From the NCBI RefSeq assembly GCF_029603155.1, contig NZ_JAPMUA010000002.1, positions 372,001 through 436,000 of the forward strand: a stretch of DNA of 64,000 nt. The letters run 5' to 3'. The notes under the pieces are model-generated. The model was not told the DNA's origin and did no database searches. It was given only the letters and a program-made list of their open reading frames with translations. Numbering within the stretch: position 1 is the stretch's first letter; each line of letters opens with the position of its first letter. This stretch comes from Galbibacter pacificus. Lineage in GTDB: Bacteria > Bacteroidota > Bacteroidia > Flavobacteriales > Flavobacteriaceae. A program made the position numbers and the translations under genes. Below are positions 34,048-41,891 of the stretch, piece by piece.

Positions 34048-34153
34048 CTTCTTTGGTGTTTTGGTTGGTTGGTAAAATTTCTGCTTCTAGCTTCTCAAGC
34101 ATTATTTTTTGTTTTTCGATTAATTTCTCGAGTTGGTTAAATGTTTCTTTCAT
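34037..34153 (-). CDS. Small coiled-coil peptide between polymerase and nuclease
   Basis: 38 residues: MKETFNQLEKLIEKQKIMLE followed by KLEAEILPTNQNTKEDEA. The first part has clean heptads. The ATG begins 1 bp after the polymerase stop and the end overlaps the nuclease start by 11 bp, so the three genes are translationally linked. It may be an adaptor, but nothing beyond this is known. Confidence 0.55.
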   Translation of the reverse strand: MKETFNQLEKLIEKQKIMLEKLEAEILPTNQNTKEDEA

Positions 34154-34154
34154 T

Positions 34155-35474
34155 TTATGCTGCTTTTAGTTCTCGTTTTATTTCTACTTTGAAGCCTATT
34201 TTTTTGAATAAACCATTAACATAGGCTTCGACTTCATCTATTTTATCCTGTGGCACTGTAATGCTATCATGTTTGGTGAAAGCTAATATCCCTCTCCCAT
34301 GGACTTCTTTTAATATGTTATCAATAAAGAGTTCGCTTTCCCATTCCTGCAACATTATACAAAACTGGTTATCCCCAAAGGTTCTTTTGTAGTCAAAAAT
34401 AAATTTTGCTACTTCTGGATACTTTTTTTCAAACATTCTTGTATAACGGTTACTCTTTGTGTGGCGGCGGAAAAGTATCTGGAACATCATTACTTTAGCT
34501 TCTTCCCTTGTTATGTTTGATTCTTTTGCCATTTCATCATATAACTTACCTTTCTCAGCGGCTTTTGCAAAGTTTCCATCTATTATATCATTTTCTTTAA
34601 GAATGTGGCTTAAAATGGCTGGCTGGCTGTTTGCCAAATCTAGTTCAGCTAAGTTATTTTCTTCTTTAATGATTCCATATAACTCACTTTTCATATTTGT
34701 GAAATTTGTGTCGAGGCGGTTGTTTGTTTCGTTTCGGTTAGCATACAAAGTATCTTCACTCTTTAGGTTCTCGATGCTGGCGGTGTAAGATTTATATGCA
34801 TCTTCTTTAGCCATTACCATTAACATTTCTGCATCTATAATGTAGAACCGTTTATTTTTTTCGACCAGCACCCTATTTGTTGCATCTGCTGTTACGGCAG
34901 CATCTTTCCACGTAATAAACCTATCTTCTACAAAACCATCTAAATCTATTTCCTGTACACGCCTGCACCCGCCCCATTTTACATCCTCAAAGGCAGGATA
35001 ATCTGAAATGGACATATCGTCTATTATTTCATCACGCTTGGCATATAGCTTTGGGAATGGTATAGAAAGCTTCTTGAAATCGTTGATAAAGGCTTCTCTC
35101 TGGCTCAGTGCGGCTATTTCCTGCCCTCTGTTCTTGTATCTTCTGAAATAGCTGTACTTCACTACATCAACATCTTTATCCTGCCAGTATATCGGATTAA
35201 TGAACCACTCCAACGCCTTACCTTCGAAATATACCCCACTATTATATATTATATTATAATCTACCAACAGATTAGCATATTTGTAATATTTACTACCTAA
35301 AGCTGATATCCAGTATGAAGCTGGGATAGCATCCTTTTCACTCTTTAGTATCAAATCGATAATCTGAAAGCACCTATGAAGTTGCACCCTGGAAGTTGTT
35401 ATTTCTTTTATTTCCCGAACTAAGGATGTCGGGAGGACTACATTAGTAAAGTGTTTGGATTTTCTTTTAATCAT
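34155..35474 (-). CDS. Diverged family-A-like (TV-Pol-like) nucleic acid polymerase
   Basis: 439 residues. Three polymerase motifs appear in the correct order in the C-terminal half. Motif A: LAELDLANSQPAIL with D279. Motif B: R323, K327, F331 and F335 spaced R-x3-K-x3-F-x3-F, exactly as in the O-helix of Pol I (Y at the last position there). Motif C: TKHDSITV with H402-D403-S, as HDS in T7 RNA polymerase. There is no 3'-5' or 5'-3' exonuclease domain. The layout matches the TV-Pol family described from mobile elements and small viruses, predicted to have primase and polymerase activity. It is the first gene of the early operon. Confidence 0.75.
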   Translation of the reverse strand: MIKRKSKHFTNVVLPTSLVREIKEITTSRVQLHRCFQIIDLILKSEKDAIPASYWISALGSKYYKYANLLVDYNIIYNSGVYFEGKALEWFINPIYWQDKDVDVVKYSYFRRYKNRGQEIAALSQREAFINDFKKLSIPFPKLYAKRDEIIDDMSISDYPAFEDVKWGGCRRVQEIDLDGFVEDRFITWKDAAVTADATNRVLVEKNKRFYIIDAEMLMVMAKEDAYKSYTASIENLKSEDTLYANRNETNNRLDTNFTNMKSELYGIIKEENNLAELDLANSQPAILSHILKENDIIDGNFAKAAEKGKLYDEMAKESNITREEAKVMMFQILFRRHTKSNRYTRMFEKKYPEVAKFIFDYKRTFGDNQFCIMLQEWESELFIDNILKEVHGRGILAFTKHDSITVPQDKIDEVEAYVNGLFKKIGFKVEIKRELKAA

Positions 35475-35570
35475 TAAATGTTAAAGTTTTGTGTATTTCG
35501 TCGATTTATTTTTGTCAGAATTAAAATAGTTAGTAAATTTGCAAGGCATTTTATTCTTTTTTATTTGTCG

Positions 35571-35602
35571 CAAATATAGTGAATCCTTACACTATTTCCA
35601 AA
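35571..35602 (-). promoter_or_regulatory. Host-type promoter of the early operon with embedded palindromic operator
   Basis: Minus strand: TTTG (35602-35599), 20 bp after TTG, TATATTTG (35578-35571), a good Bacteroidota sigma-A promoter, about 100 bp upstream of the polymerase start. The spacer and the edge of the -7 box contain a perfect inverted repeat ATAGTG, 8 bp, CACTAT (35576-35595), which is well placed for a repressor to block RNA polymerase. Confidence 0.65.
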
Positions 35603-35684
35603 CTAGTTATTTTTTTAGGATATAACAGCTGTTAACCCTTTTGTAGCAAGGCTTACGGGATTGTAAAATTTAATAACTACACTT

Positions 35685-35840
35685 GTGAAACTAGAAAAAG
35701 ATGATTTAGTACTGGTAAAAACTGACAATATCGGTGAATGTGGAAAGGTTAAATCTATCCATAATGATGGAACCGTTTTAAAAATAGAACTGGTAAGAAA
35801 GGATGAAGGCGGTAACTTAGTGGAGTTAGGAAATCTATAA
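35685..35840 (+). CDS. Small KOW/SH3-like accessory protein
   Basis: 51 residues with a GTG start (reading KLEKDDLVLVKTDNIGECGK and ending LVELGNL). Alternating hydrophobic and charged residues with a G.V..I pattern suggest a small beta-barrel. It is divergent from the early operon and shares its regulatory region. Because there is no ATG, confidence is moderate. Confidence 0.45.
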   Translation: MKLEKDDLVLVKTDNIGECGKVKSIHNDGTVLKIELVRKDEGGNLVELGNL

Positions 35841-35995
35841 CAATAGAAAAGCTTGGTAAAAACCACTAAAATACTAGGAAGTGGTAAAAAAAAGTCAAAA
35901 ATATCTATTTTCTAAAATCTTTATTTACATTACTTTTTAGTTTTCTTTTCTTTTACCTTACTCATCTATATCCATAATGTTCTGCCTTTTTTGTT

Positions 35996-36035
35996 AACCC
36001 CTATAAATACAGGGTGTTCCAAGGGGTGTTTTTAC
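35996..36035 (+). terminator. Possible terminator between accessory genes
   Basis: AACCCCT, an 18-base loop, AGGGGT, then GTTTTTA on the plus strand. Short stem and large loop make this weak. It separates the small gene at 35685 from the opposite-strand gene ending at 36044. Confidence 0.35.
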
Positions 36036-36043
36036 ATAAATGT

Positions 36044-36625
36044 TTAGTGAATCGTATCAAGTTTCCCATTCTTGAAATTTAAAAAATAAATTTTCTCATC
36101 GGTTTCAATAGTATAGGATTCCCATTGTGCCGACCTACTAAATAACTCAACATTATAACCAGCGTTTTTGAAGTAGGATATTACTTCCTCTTTTTTCATC
36201 CCTATTTTTATATTTTCAATATCAAACTCATTTGATTCGTTCTCTTCTTTTATCTTAATAAATGGTGAAAGTAATTCAAGTATTTTTTCAGCAGCTTCAT
36301 AATCAATTGCTGGGATATAGAAACTATCCAAATAAACAGTGTCGCCTATGTACATCCCACAGCAATCATCACCATTTTTACAAAATAGGTCAACAGATAC
36401 TGTTCCATTCTCTATCACTATCTGCATATCCTTAATATCATCAAAAGCTATTTTGGTAAGCAATAATTTAACTCCATCCTTGTTGTAGCCGTACAAGATA
36501 AAATGATTGTCGTTGCTGTATGCTATTTCTTGTTCTTCCTCAACATACTTATTTATTTCACTTATAGGGAGTTTCTGAGAAAAGGTATTAAACGAAATCA
36601 AGAATAATAATAGTAAAAGTTTCAT
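36044..36625 (-). CDS. Secreted accessory protein of unknown function
   Basis: 193 residues. N-terminal signal peptide MKLLLLLFLISFNTFSQ (cleavage expected near residue 17) with the FSQ ending typical of Flavobacteriia. The C-terminal part (NIKIGMKKEEVISYFKNAGY) resembles the small alpha/beta repeats of SmpA/BamE-like or DUF-type modules. Cysteines in LFCKNGDDCCGMY may form disulfides. It lies in the accessory zone near attR, divergent from the next operon, and is a candidate lysogenic-conversion gene. Confidence 0.6.
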   Translation of the reverse strand: MKLLLLLFLISFNTFSQKLPISEINKYVEEEQEIAYSNDNHFILYGYNKDGVKLLLTKIAFDDIKDMQIVIENGTVSVDLFCKNGDDCCGMYIGDTVYLDSFYIPAIDYEAAEKILELLSPFIKIKEENESNEFDIENIKIGMKKEEVISYFKNAGYNVELFSRSAQWESYTIETDEKIYFLNFKNGKLDTIH

Positions 36626-36678
36626 TGTTAGGGCGTTTAAAAATTTTACTAAATTTAGTGAATTCTAAACCAACATAA

Positions 36679-37395
36679 ATGAATATCTACATAAAAGCCA
36701 TGGAGATTGGCTCCGATAATCTTGATAACGGTATTACCTACCCTAACATGATAACAAAGTTAGAACAGGAACTTAAAACAAAAGATTCGGAATCAAAATA
36801 TAAGGTATTGGTTTCTCCTGATAGCAAATATAATTTTGCTATGTGGTTTGTTGATAATTTTTCATGCCGTGATTTTGTTACTAATTATGGCAGCAATAAT
36901 AGAGATTTTAAAACTTATATCAATCGATTTTATTTTTATATGCACGAGAATTTAATGTTAGAAGAAGAATTTCTGAAGGTTCAAAAACGTCCTACTGGCG
37001 TGAGAGAAGAATATAAAAATCAAAATAAGGATTATCAAACTACTATAGCGGTTAATAAATTTTTCAAGCAAACATTTTTCCTTAACGGCTCAACAAATAA
37101 ACAGTATATAGATTATCTAGAACTAGTTGAATCCCGTGAATCATCACAAAAAGCACTAGAAAAAGCCGATGAATCAATTAAACTAGCCAAAAAATCAACA
37201 AACTTTGCAGGATGGGCATTGGTAATATCCATAATTACAGCGATTACATCTATAGGATTATCTATTTATCAGCTATCTAGGCCTATGCCAGACTATCCAC
37301 AACCGCCATACGATGTAAATATTAATAAAACTTTAGATGTTAAGGTAGCCGAACCGATAGAAATAAAAAAAATTGATACAACCAAAATTAAATAG
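36679..37395 (+). CDS. Accessory protein with C-terminal transmembrane helix
   Basis: 238 residues. A soluble N-terminal part (YIKAMEIGSDNLDNGITYPN) with helical segments is followed by a coiled stretch (QKALEKADESIKLAKKS), one transmembrane helix near residues 177-197 (WALVISIITAITSIGLSIYQ) and a short proline-rich and charged tail. It ends 2 bp before the next gene and starts a three-gene operon of membrane-anchored proteins. A YjcQ-like N-terminal winged-helix fold is possible but not certain. Confidence 0.6.
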   Translation: MNIYIKAMEIGSDNLDNGITYPNMITKLEQELKTKDSESKYKVLVSPDSKYNFAMWFVDNFSCRDFVTNYGSNNRDFKTYINRFYFYMHENLMLEEEFLKVQKRPTGVREEYKNQNKDYQTTIAVNKFFKQTFFLNGSTNKQYIDYLELVESRESSQKALEKADESIKLAKKSTNFAGWALVISIITAITSIGLSIYQLSRPMPDYPQPPYDVNINKTLDVKVAEPIEIKKIDTTKIK

Positions 37396-37397
37396 CT

Positions 37398-37790
37398 ATG
37401 GCTAAATTTAAAATAACAGATAAACATAGATTAATATATCTTGACCTCTTTGAAGACAAGGGAACAGTTAATTTTGTTTGGTCAAGATTACCTGAACTAT
37501 GTACTAAGCACAATTTAACCAAGCAAGAACATGAGGCAATAGTTAGAAATATCATTGATTTAGGACTTATTGAAAAACTAGGCTCCTCTTATAGGTTAAG
37601 TGAAGTAGGGAGAAAGGTTAAAGAACTTGGCGGCTGGTCAAATTATCAAAAATGGGTAAGTAATAATGAAGAACTTGAAGAGCAGTTAAAAAAATCTACT
37701 ATTTCTACCAATATAACTACTAAATGGGTAGCATGGATTTCTTTAGGATTAAGCATAATAGCAATTCTAATTTCTTACTTCAAAAATTAA
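37398..37790 (+). CDS. Winged-helix-like protein with C-terminal membrane anchor
   Basis: 130 residues. Residues about 1-75 have the pattern of a winged helix (HRLIYLDLFEDKGTVNF, IVRNIIDLGLIEKLGSSYRL). A linker is followed by a transmembrane helix near the C-terminus (WVAWISLGLSIIAILISYF). A membrane-tethered DNA- or protein-binding domain in a prophage accessory operon could act in exclusion or sensing. No named family. Confidence 0.6.
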   Translation: MAKFKITDKHRLIYLDLFEDKGTVNFVWSRLPELCTKHNLTKQEHEAIVRNIIDLGLIEKLGSSYRLSEVGRKVKELGGWSNYQKWVSNNEELEEQLKKSTISTNITTKWVAWISLGLSIIAILISYFKN

Positions 37791-37791
37791 T

Positions 37792-37890
37792 ATGGGCAAC
37801 TTAAATCTAATTATATTCACAATAGCATTTTCCTTACTTCTACACCGCCTATACAAGTCGAGAAAAATAGATTATAGCTTATCATTATAG
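37792..37890 (+). CDS. Very small membrane peptide, third gene of the accessory operon
   Basis: 32 residues: a hydrophobic N-terminal helix (LNLIIFTIAFSLLL) and a basic C-terminus (HRLYKSRK). The ATG begins 1 bp after the stop of the preceding gene, so co-translation is likely. Single-pass phage microproteins of this kind sometimes act in exclusion or lysis control, but nothing specific can be said. Confidence 0.45.
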   Translation: MGNLNLIIFTIAFSLLLHRLYKSRKIDYSLSL

Positions 37891-37980
37891 GAGTAATTCT
37901 AATTTTTAAGGTAGTTTAATCTAAAAAAAGCGTATATAAATTTTTATTATCTTTACCGTATTAAATAATAAATTATTACT

Positions 37981-38244
37981 ATGAAATTTTTAGACTCCCT
38001 AAAAGAAAAAGAAAAACTTGGTGAAGTTAGAATTGAACGTACAAGGTACACGCCAGAAATACTTGTTACCATTAGCAAAAACGGCATTAATAAGGCTTCT
38101 TATGTATGTAGAATAATAGAAAGTCAAGTATTTAGCAAAACTAATGAACTTTTATATACCATAGAAAGTCATATAGGCAACCATTCTAACTATTCAGATT
38201 ATATAATATTTGACCATAAGTTAAATTATCATACAGACGCATAG
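37981..38244 (+). CDS. Small accessory protein of unknown function
   Basis: 87 residues, no signal or membrane segment. It starts MKFLDSLKEKEKLGEVRIER and continues with beta-like strands (YTPEILVTISKNGINKASYV). A host-type TATCTTTA box lies about 30 bp upstream. It is convergent with the serine integrase gene (21 bp between stop codons). No family recognised. Confidence 0.55.
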   Translation: MKFLDSLKEKEKLGEVRIERTRYTPEILVTISKNGINKASYVCRIIESQVFSKTNELLYTIESHIGNHSNYSDYIIFDHKLNYHTDA

Positions 38245-38265
38245 ATGTTTTATAGTAGGGTTAAA

Positions 38266-39897
38266 TCACCCTATTCCATGAGCATCCACAATCTTTATTT
38301 GCAATTCATCCCAATCTTCCTTAGTCATTTGCTTTACTTTACCCTTTAATGGTATCAAAATACGGTCAAATAAAGCTACGGCATGATTGTAATGGTGAGG
38401 GATAAAATACAGTTCTTCTTTTATCGGTAGGTTAAATGTTATATTCAAAACATACATTTTGATTTGAGCAAAGTACTTAATGTGTATTTCTTTGATATAC
38501 TTACCCATAACCTCCTTTTTTGTAGTGAAATCCGTACTACTTTTTATTTTCTGGATTTCATCAGCTATATCTTGCTCCTTAACAGCCGATTCTTTTAAAA
38601 AATGGAGTTGCTCGTTTATGCGGTTCTGCTTTTCCAGGATTTCATTTTTTCCCCTCTCAATCCTTACAAGTTCAGGTTGTACATCAGCCTCGCTAAGCAC
38701 TCCTTTTACAGTCAATCTCACGGCGTTTTGCCTTTCTTTCTCTAAATTAGCCGTCTCTTTAGTGAAACCATTGTACAAACGCTCTAAATCACTAATCTGA
38801 GTACTTAAATCATCACTTGAAAGGTGTTCTTTGACTTTTTCGGTAAGATACTCATCTTTAAAAAAGCGTTCCCAAATGAATTGCTCTAAATAATCAATAT
38901 TTATGCTTCTATTTCCGCAATTCAAATCTTTGTAACGTTTAGAACTACACATGTAATAATTATCTTTTTTATTCACTCTGGTACGGCCATAGTAATTACG
39001 TCCACACCTACCACAAATAATAAGTCCTTTGAGCATGTACTTGTGTTCTACTTTCTTCCCTCTATTGTTCAGATTCTTTTTTAAATTATCCTGTACCTTC
39101 TGCCATAGAACAGATTCAATAATCGTAGGACATTTATATAATTTACCCCCAAAACTTCTAACGCCCTTATAGACTTCATTTTTCAGAATGGTGTATACAG
39201 TACCGTCACGCCAGATTACGCTACTTTTATCTTTCTTATCCCTGTATTTTCTTGGTATATACTCTCCCTTGTAAGTGTTATATCTCGTTGGTGTGTTCTC
39301 TTTATTTAATGCTTCAGCAATTGTTTTGGTACCTTTACCTGAAAGGGATAGTTCAAATATCCGTTCAACAACTTCTGCTTCTGCATCATTAACTATCATA
39401 TAGCCATTTTCATCGGTCATGTAACCATAAGGCAAAATACCATGGGCTTTACCTTGTGCGGCATTGCTGGCTAGTACTTTTTTGGTTTGATAGCTTTGCA
39501 ATTGTGCTTGATATTGATTCAGATTTGAAAGTATGGAGGTAGTTAAAAGCGTTGTAGGGTCATTAAAATCCAGCTTTTCATTTGAACCAAAATATACATC
39601 GATATTATTCTTTTTGGCCACATCCACAAAAAAAGCAAATGTTAAACTATTCCTATCCAAACGGTTCTGATTACGCATCCATACTGAGGAGACTATACCG
39701 CTATTCATTTCATTCATCAAAAGCTGTAGTTGTGGACGTTGTGCAATATCCAAAGTACCGCTTACCCCCTCACCTTCATTATATATTTTGTAGTTTAAAT
39801 TATGAGCTTTAGCAAATTCCTTACCTTCGCTTAGTTGGTTCTCAATTGAATTTGAATCTTCATCTTCCTTGCTTAAACGGACGTAAATAGCTAACAT
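38266..39897 (-). CDS. int: Large serine integrase
   Basis: 543 residues. N-terminal resolvase catalytic domain with YVRLSKEDEDSNSIENQ (nucleophile probably S9) and SVWMRNQNRLDRNSLT. The recombinase domain follows (KAHGILPYGYMTDENGYMIV and a VVERIF region). Then comes a zinc ribbon with cysteines in ICGRCGRNYYG and MCSSKRYKDLNCGN, and a C-terminal coiled coil (YNGFTKETANLEKERQNAV). This is the standard layout. Its start is 73 bp from the attR core, as usual for phage serine integrases. It catalysed insertion into comM; excision would need a directionality factor that I cannot identify. Confidence 0.95.
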   Translation of the reverse strand: MLAIYVRLSKEDEDSNSIENQLSEGKEFAKAHNLNYKIYNEGEGVSGTLDIAQRPQLQLLMNEMNSGIVSSVWMRNQNRLDRNSLTFAFFVDVAKKNNIDVYFGSNEKLDFNDPTTLLTTSILSNLNQYQAQLQSYQTKKVLASNAAQGKAHGILPYGYMTDENGYMIVNDAEAEVVERIFELSLSGKGTKTIAEALNKENTPTRYNTYKGEYIPRKYRDKKDKSSVIWRDGTVYTILKNEVYKGVRSFGGKLYKCPTIIESVLWQKVQDNLKKNLNNRGKKVEHKYMLKGLIICGRCGRNYYGRTRVNKKDNYYMCSSKRYKDLNCGNRSINIDYLEQFIWERFFKDEYLTEKVKEHLSSDDLSTQISDLERLYNGFTKETANLEKERQNAVRLTVKGVLSEADVQPELVRIERGKNEILEKQNRINEQLHFLKESAVKEQDIADEIQKIKSSTDFTTKKEVMGKYIKEIHIKYFAQIKMYVLNITFNLPIKEELYFIPHHYNHAVALFDRILIPLKGKVKQMTKEDWDELQIKIVDAHGIG

Positions 39898-39948
39898 AGT
39901 TATATATAAAGTGATTAATTTGCAAATATGGATGCAATATACTATATT

Positions 39949-39974
39949 TGTACCACATTTAACTATAACACATC
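39949..39974. other. attR: attR: right attachment site with phage arm
   Basis: The phage arm at 39949-39969 contains TGTACC, ACATTTAA and CTATAAC. It is followed by the shared core ACATC at 39970-39974 and then comM sequence. Joined to the attL arm it forms an imperfect inverted repeat around the core. Confidence 0.75.
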
Positions 39975-40815
39975 CAAAATTGTATGGTGTGGGCTCCTAA
40001 ATGGCCGCTGGTTCATGATGCCTTTTTCTACCGTCCTAGCTGTAACAGAATGTATTTTTGTTGTTTCCAGTGCCTCGTTTAATGTCATTGGTGGTAAAAT
40101 AAAAGGCAACCGCTTGGCCAACATTGTCTTTCCGGCGCCTGGCGGACCAATAAGTATGATGTTATGCCCTCCAGCGGCGGCAATTTCCATGCTTCTTTTA
40201 ATGCTTTCCTGTCCTTTTACATCAGCAAAATCGTATTCGGGAAAATTAAGCGTTTTATAGAATTCTTCTTGAATGTTAACTTTTGTGGGTATTAAAACAA
40301 CCTCTTTGTCAAAATGTTCGATAACTTCAAGAATGTCTGTCACCCCATATATCTCATATCTCAACTCCTTCAACTATGGCCGCTTCCTTGGCATTTTCAT
40401 TGGGCAGGATAAATTTTTTAAATCTTTCGTCCTTGGCCTTTATTGCAATAGGAAGTGCACCTTTTATGGGCTGTAGGGTTCCATCCAACGATAATTCGCC
40501 CATAATAAGGTAGTCGTCAAGGTTATCGACTTTGATCTGTTCAGAAGCTGCCAGAATGCCTATGGCCAAAGTAAGGTCGTATGCCGAGCCTTCCTTGCGC
40601 ATATCGGCTGGTGCCATATTTATGGTGATTTTTTTTCCGGGGATTTTATATCCGTGATATTGTAACGCAGAAACTATTCTATAATTACTTTCTTTAATGG
40701 CGTTGTCGGGTAATCCTACCAAATGGTAGCTTATGCCCTGCCCTATGTTGACTTCAACGGTAATGGTTGTAGCTTCAATTCCAAAAACGGAACTTCAAAA
40801 TACTTTTCGTAGCAT
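39970..40815 (-). pseudogene. comM: comM (yifB) 5' part, decayed
   Basis: Minus-strand remnants give the first half of ComM: start codon at 40815, FGIEATTITVEVNIGQG, then LVGLPDNAIKESNYR, and the ATPase part with Walker A LIGPPGAGKTMLAKRLP and RPFRSPHHTI, where the prophage begins. There are two lesions. Codon 7 is TGA (40797-40795), where glycine is expected. A 7-bp tandem duplication (GAGATAT) near 40345-40352 shifts the frame between IVEGVEI and YGVTDILE. With the three lesions in the 3' part, the gene has been dead for some time even without the insertion. Confidence 0.93.
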
Positions 40816-40971
40816 AGAATTATATTTATATATCTAAATATAATAAAAAAAATGCTATAATAAAGGATTACATTCTTTATATCTATAAAAAGACCGTGTA
40901 TCCTATTAATCAAAGAAGTTGAAGTGAGTTTAATTTTTTAGATGAATAGAACGGTATCTATTTCCAGAAAA

Positions 40972-41652
40972 TTATTCCTTGATAATGAGCAGCGAAGCTT
41001 TTACGTTTGTGTTTAAGTTCCATTCGTTTGCGGAAATTTCTCCCCCTTTATCGTCAAAAACAGCAAATTGTGCGGTATTTGGGGAATAGGCACCTTCGTT
41101 TAAAGCCCTAAACTCGATTTTGTTGAAGCCGGGCTGCAAATCGAAATAAAACCCTTTAAAGCTACCTTCCAGAAATACATTTGGAACCACTACTTTATCG
41201 TTTATAATAATGCTTACCCTATCCCCATCTATATTTCCATGGTCCCGGCACAATATCTTTACGGTTTTGGAATTGGTTTTGAAATCTCCAAAATACTGCG
41301 TTGTGGTCGCCCCCAATTTTTCTCCGTCTTTTCTATTGTATTCGCGGTTCAGCTTTTTGTCAAAACGGTCACCGGCATCCAAAAAAGCTTCGTTGCTATC
41401 CATTAAATTTACCTCTTTATTGGCAATGTCTACAGCGGTTTTTTCCTTTGGTGCCTCGGGAACATTAATATCTGGAACTGCCTTAATGTCAAGTGGCTTT
41501 TCTTCGGGGGTTTCGTTGTTTGGTTGTTCTGTTGCACCTAAACCTTTTAATGGAATTGGCGTATTTGGCAAATCTCCCTGTGCATATGTATTTAGTCCTA
41601 TCAATAATACGATCAATGTGAATAAAACCTTCATTTTTTCATTAAAATTCAT
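40972..41652 (-). CDS. Secreted protein of unknown function
   Basis: 226 residues. A signal peptide (FTLIVLLIGLNTYAQ, cleavage after residue ~25) is followed by a proline-rich low-complexity region and a C-terminal beta domain (SKTVKILCRDHGNIDGDRVS, then FYFDLQPGFNKIEFRALNEG). A second in-frame start at 41634 (MKVLFT) fits a signal peptide better than the first. The pattern is common in Flavobacteriaceae. No catalytic motif. Confidence 0.7.
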   Translation of the reverse strand: MNFNEKMKVLFTLIVLLIGLNTYAQGDLPNTPIPLKGLGATEQPNNETPEEKPLDIKAVPDINVPEAPKEKTAVDIANKEVNLMDSNEAFLDAGDRFDKKLNREYNRKDGEKLGATTTQYFGDFKTNSKTVKILCRDHGNIDGDRVSIIINDKVVVPNVFLEGSFKGFYFDLQPGFNKIEFRALNEGAYSPNTAQFAVFDDKGGEISANEWNLNTNVKASLLIIKE

Positions 41653-41828
41653 ATTCGCAATAAATATAGATATAGATGTTGAATTCTTCTTGACTTTTTT
41701 AAATCATGTAAAAATAATAACCAAATCTATGCCAAAGCTTTAAATTATGTTAATTTGAATCTAATTTCCTTACATGCTACTTCAGATAAAAAGAAATTTA
41801 ACCTGTTTTTTATTCACCAAAAAAAGAA

Positions 41829-41872
41829 AAAGCCAATTTTTGAAGCGGTTTGAATGCTAAAAATTGGCTTTC
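41829..41872. terminator. Strong hairpin terminator after the CarboxypepD_reg gene
   Basis: AAAGCCAATTTTT, a 17-base loop, AAAAATTGGCTTT: a perfect 13-bp stem. On the minus strand it is followed by TTCTTTTT. It lies 20 bp past the stop codon of the gene at 41892-43187 and could also act on the other strand. Confidence 0.85.
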
Positions 41873-41891
41873 CGGGTTGGTTAATTAAGAA

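Larger units (their letters stand above)
10009..39974. mobile_element. Temperate siphovirus-type prophage, about 30 kb, inserted in comM by a serine integrase
   Basis: The boundaries are defined by the break in comM: coding similarity stops at 10013 on the left and 39970 on the right, and both junctions share the 5-bp core ACATC. Inside are a large serine integrase, a polymerase, a nuclease, a sigma factor, both terminase subunits, portal, prohead protease/scaffold, major capsid, tape measure and other tail proteins, S74-type fibre, lysozyme and several accessory genes. All main modules for a tailed phage are present and none of the structural genes is visibly broken, so it may be functional. 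Confidence 0.93.

Noticed and set aside
9313..40815. A reversible competence switch by prophage excision from comM (active lysogeny).
   Set aside because: Both halves of comM carry stop codons or frameshifts, so precise excision would not give a working gene.
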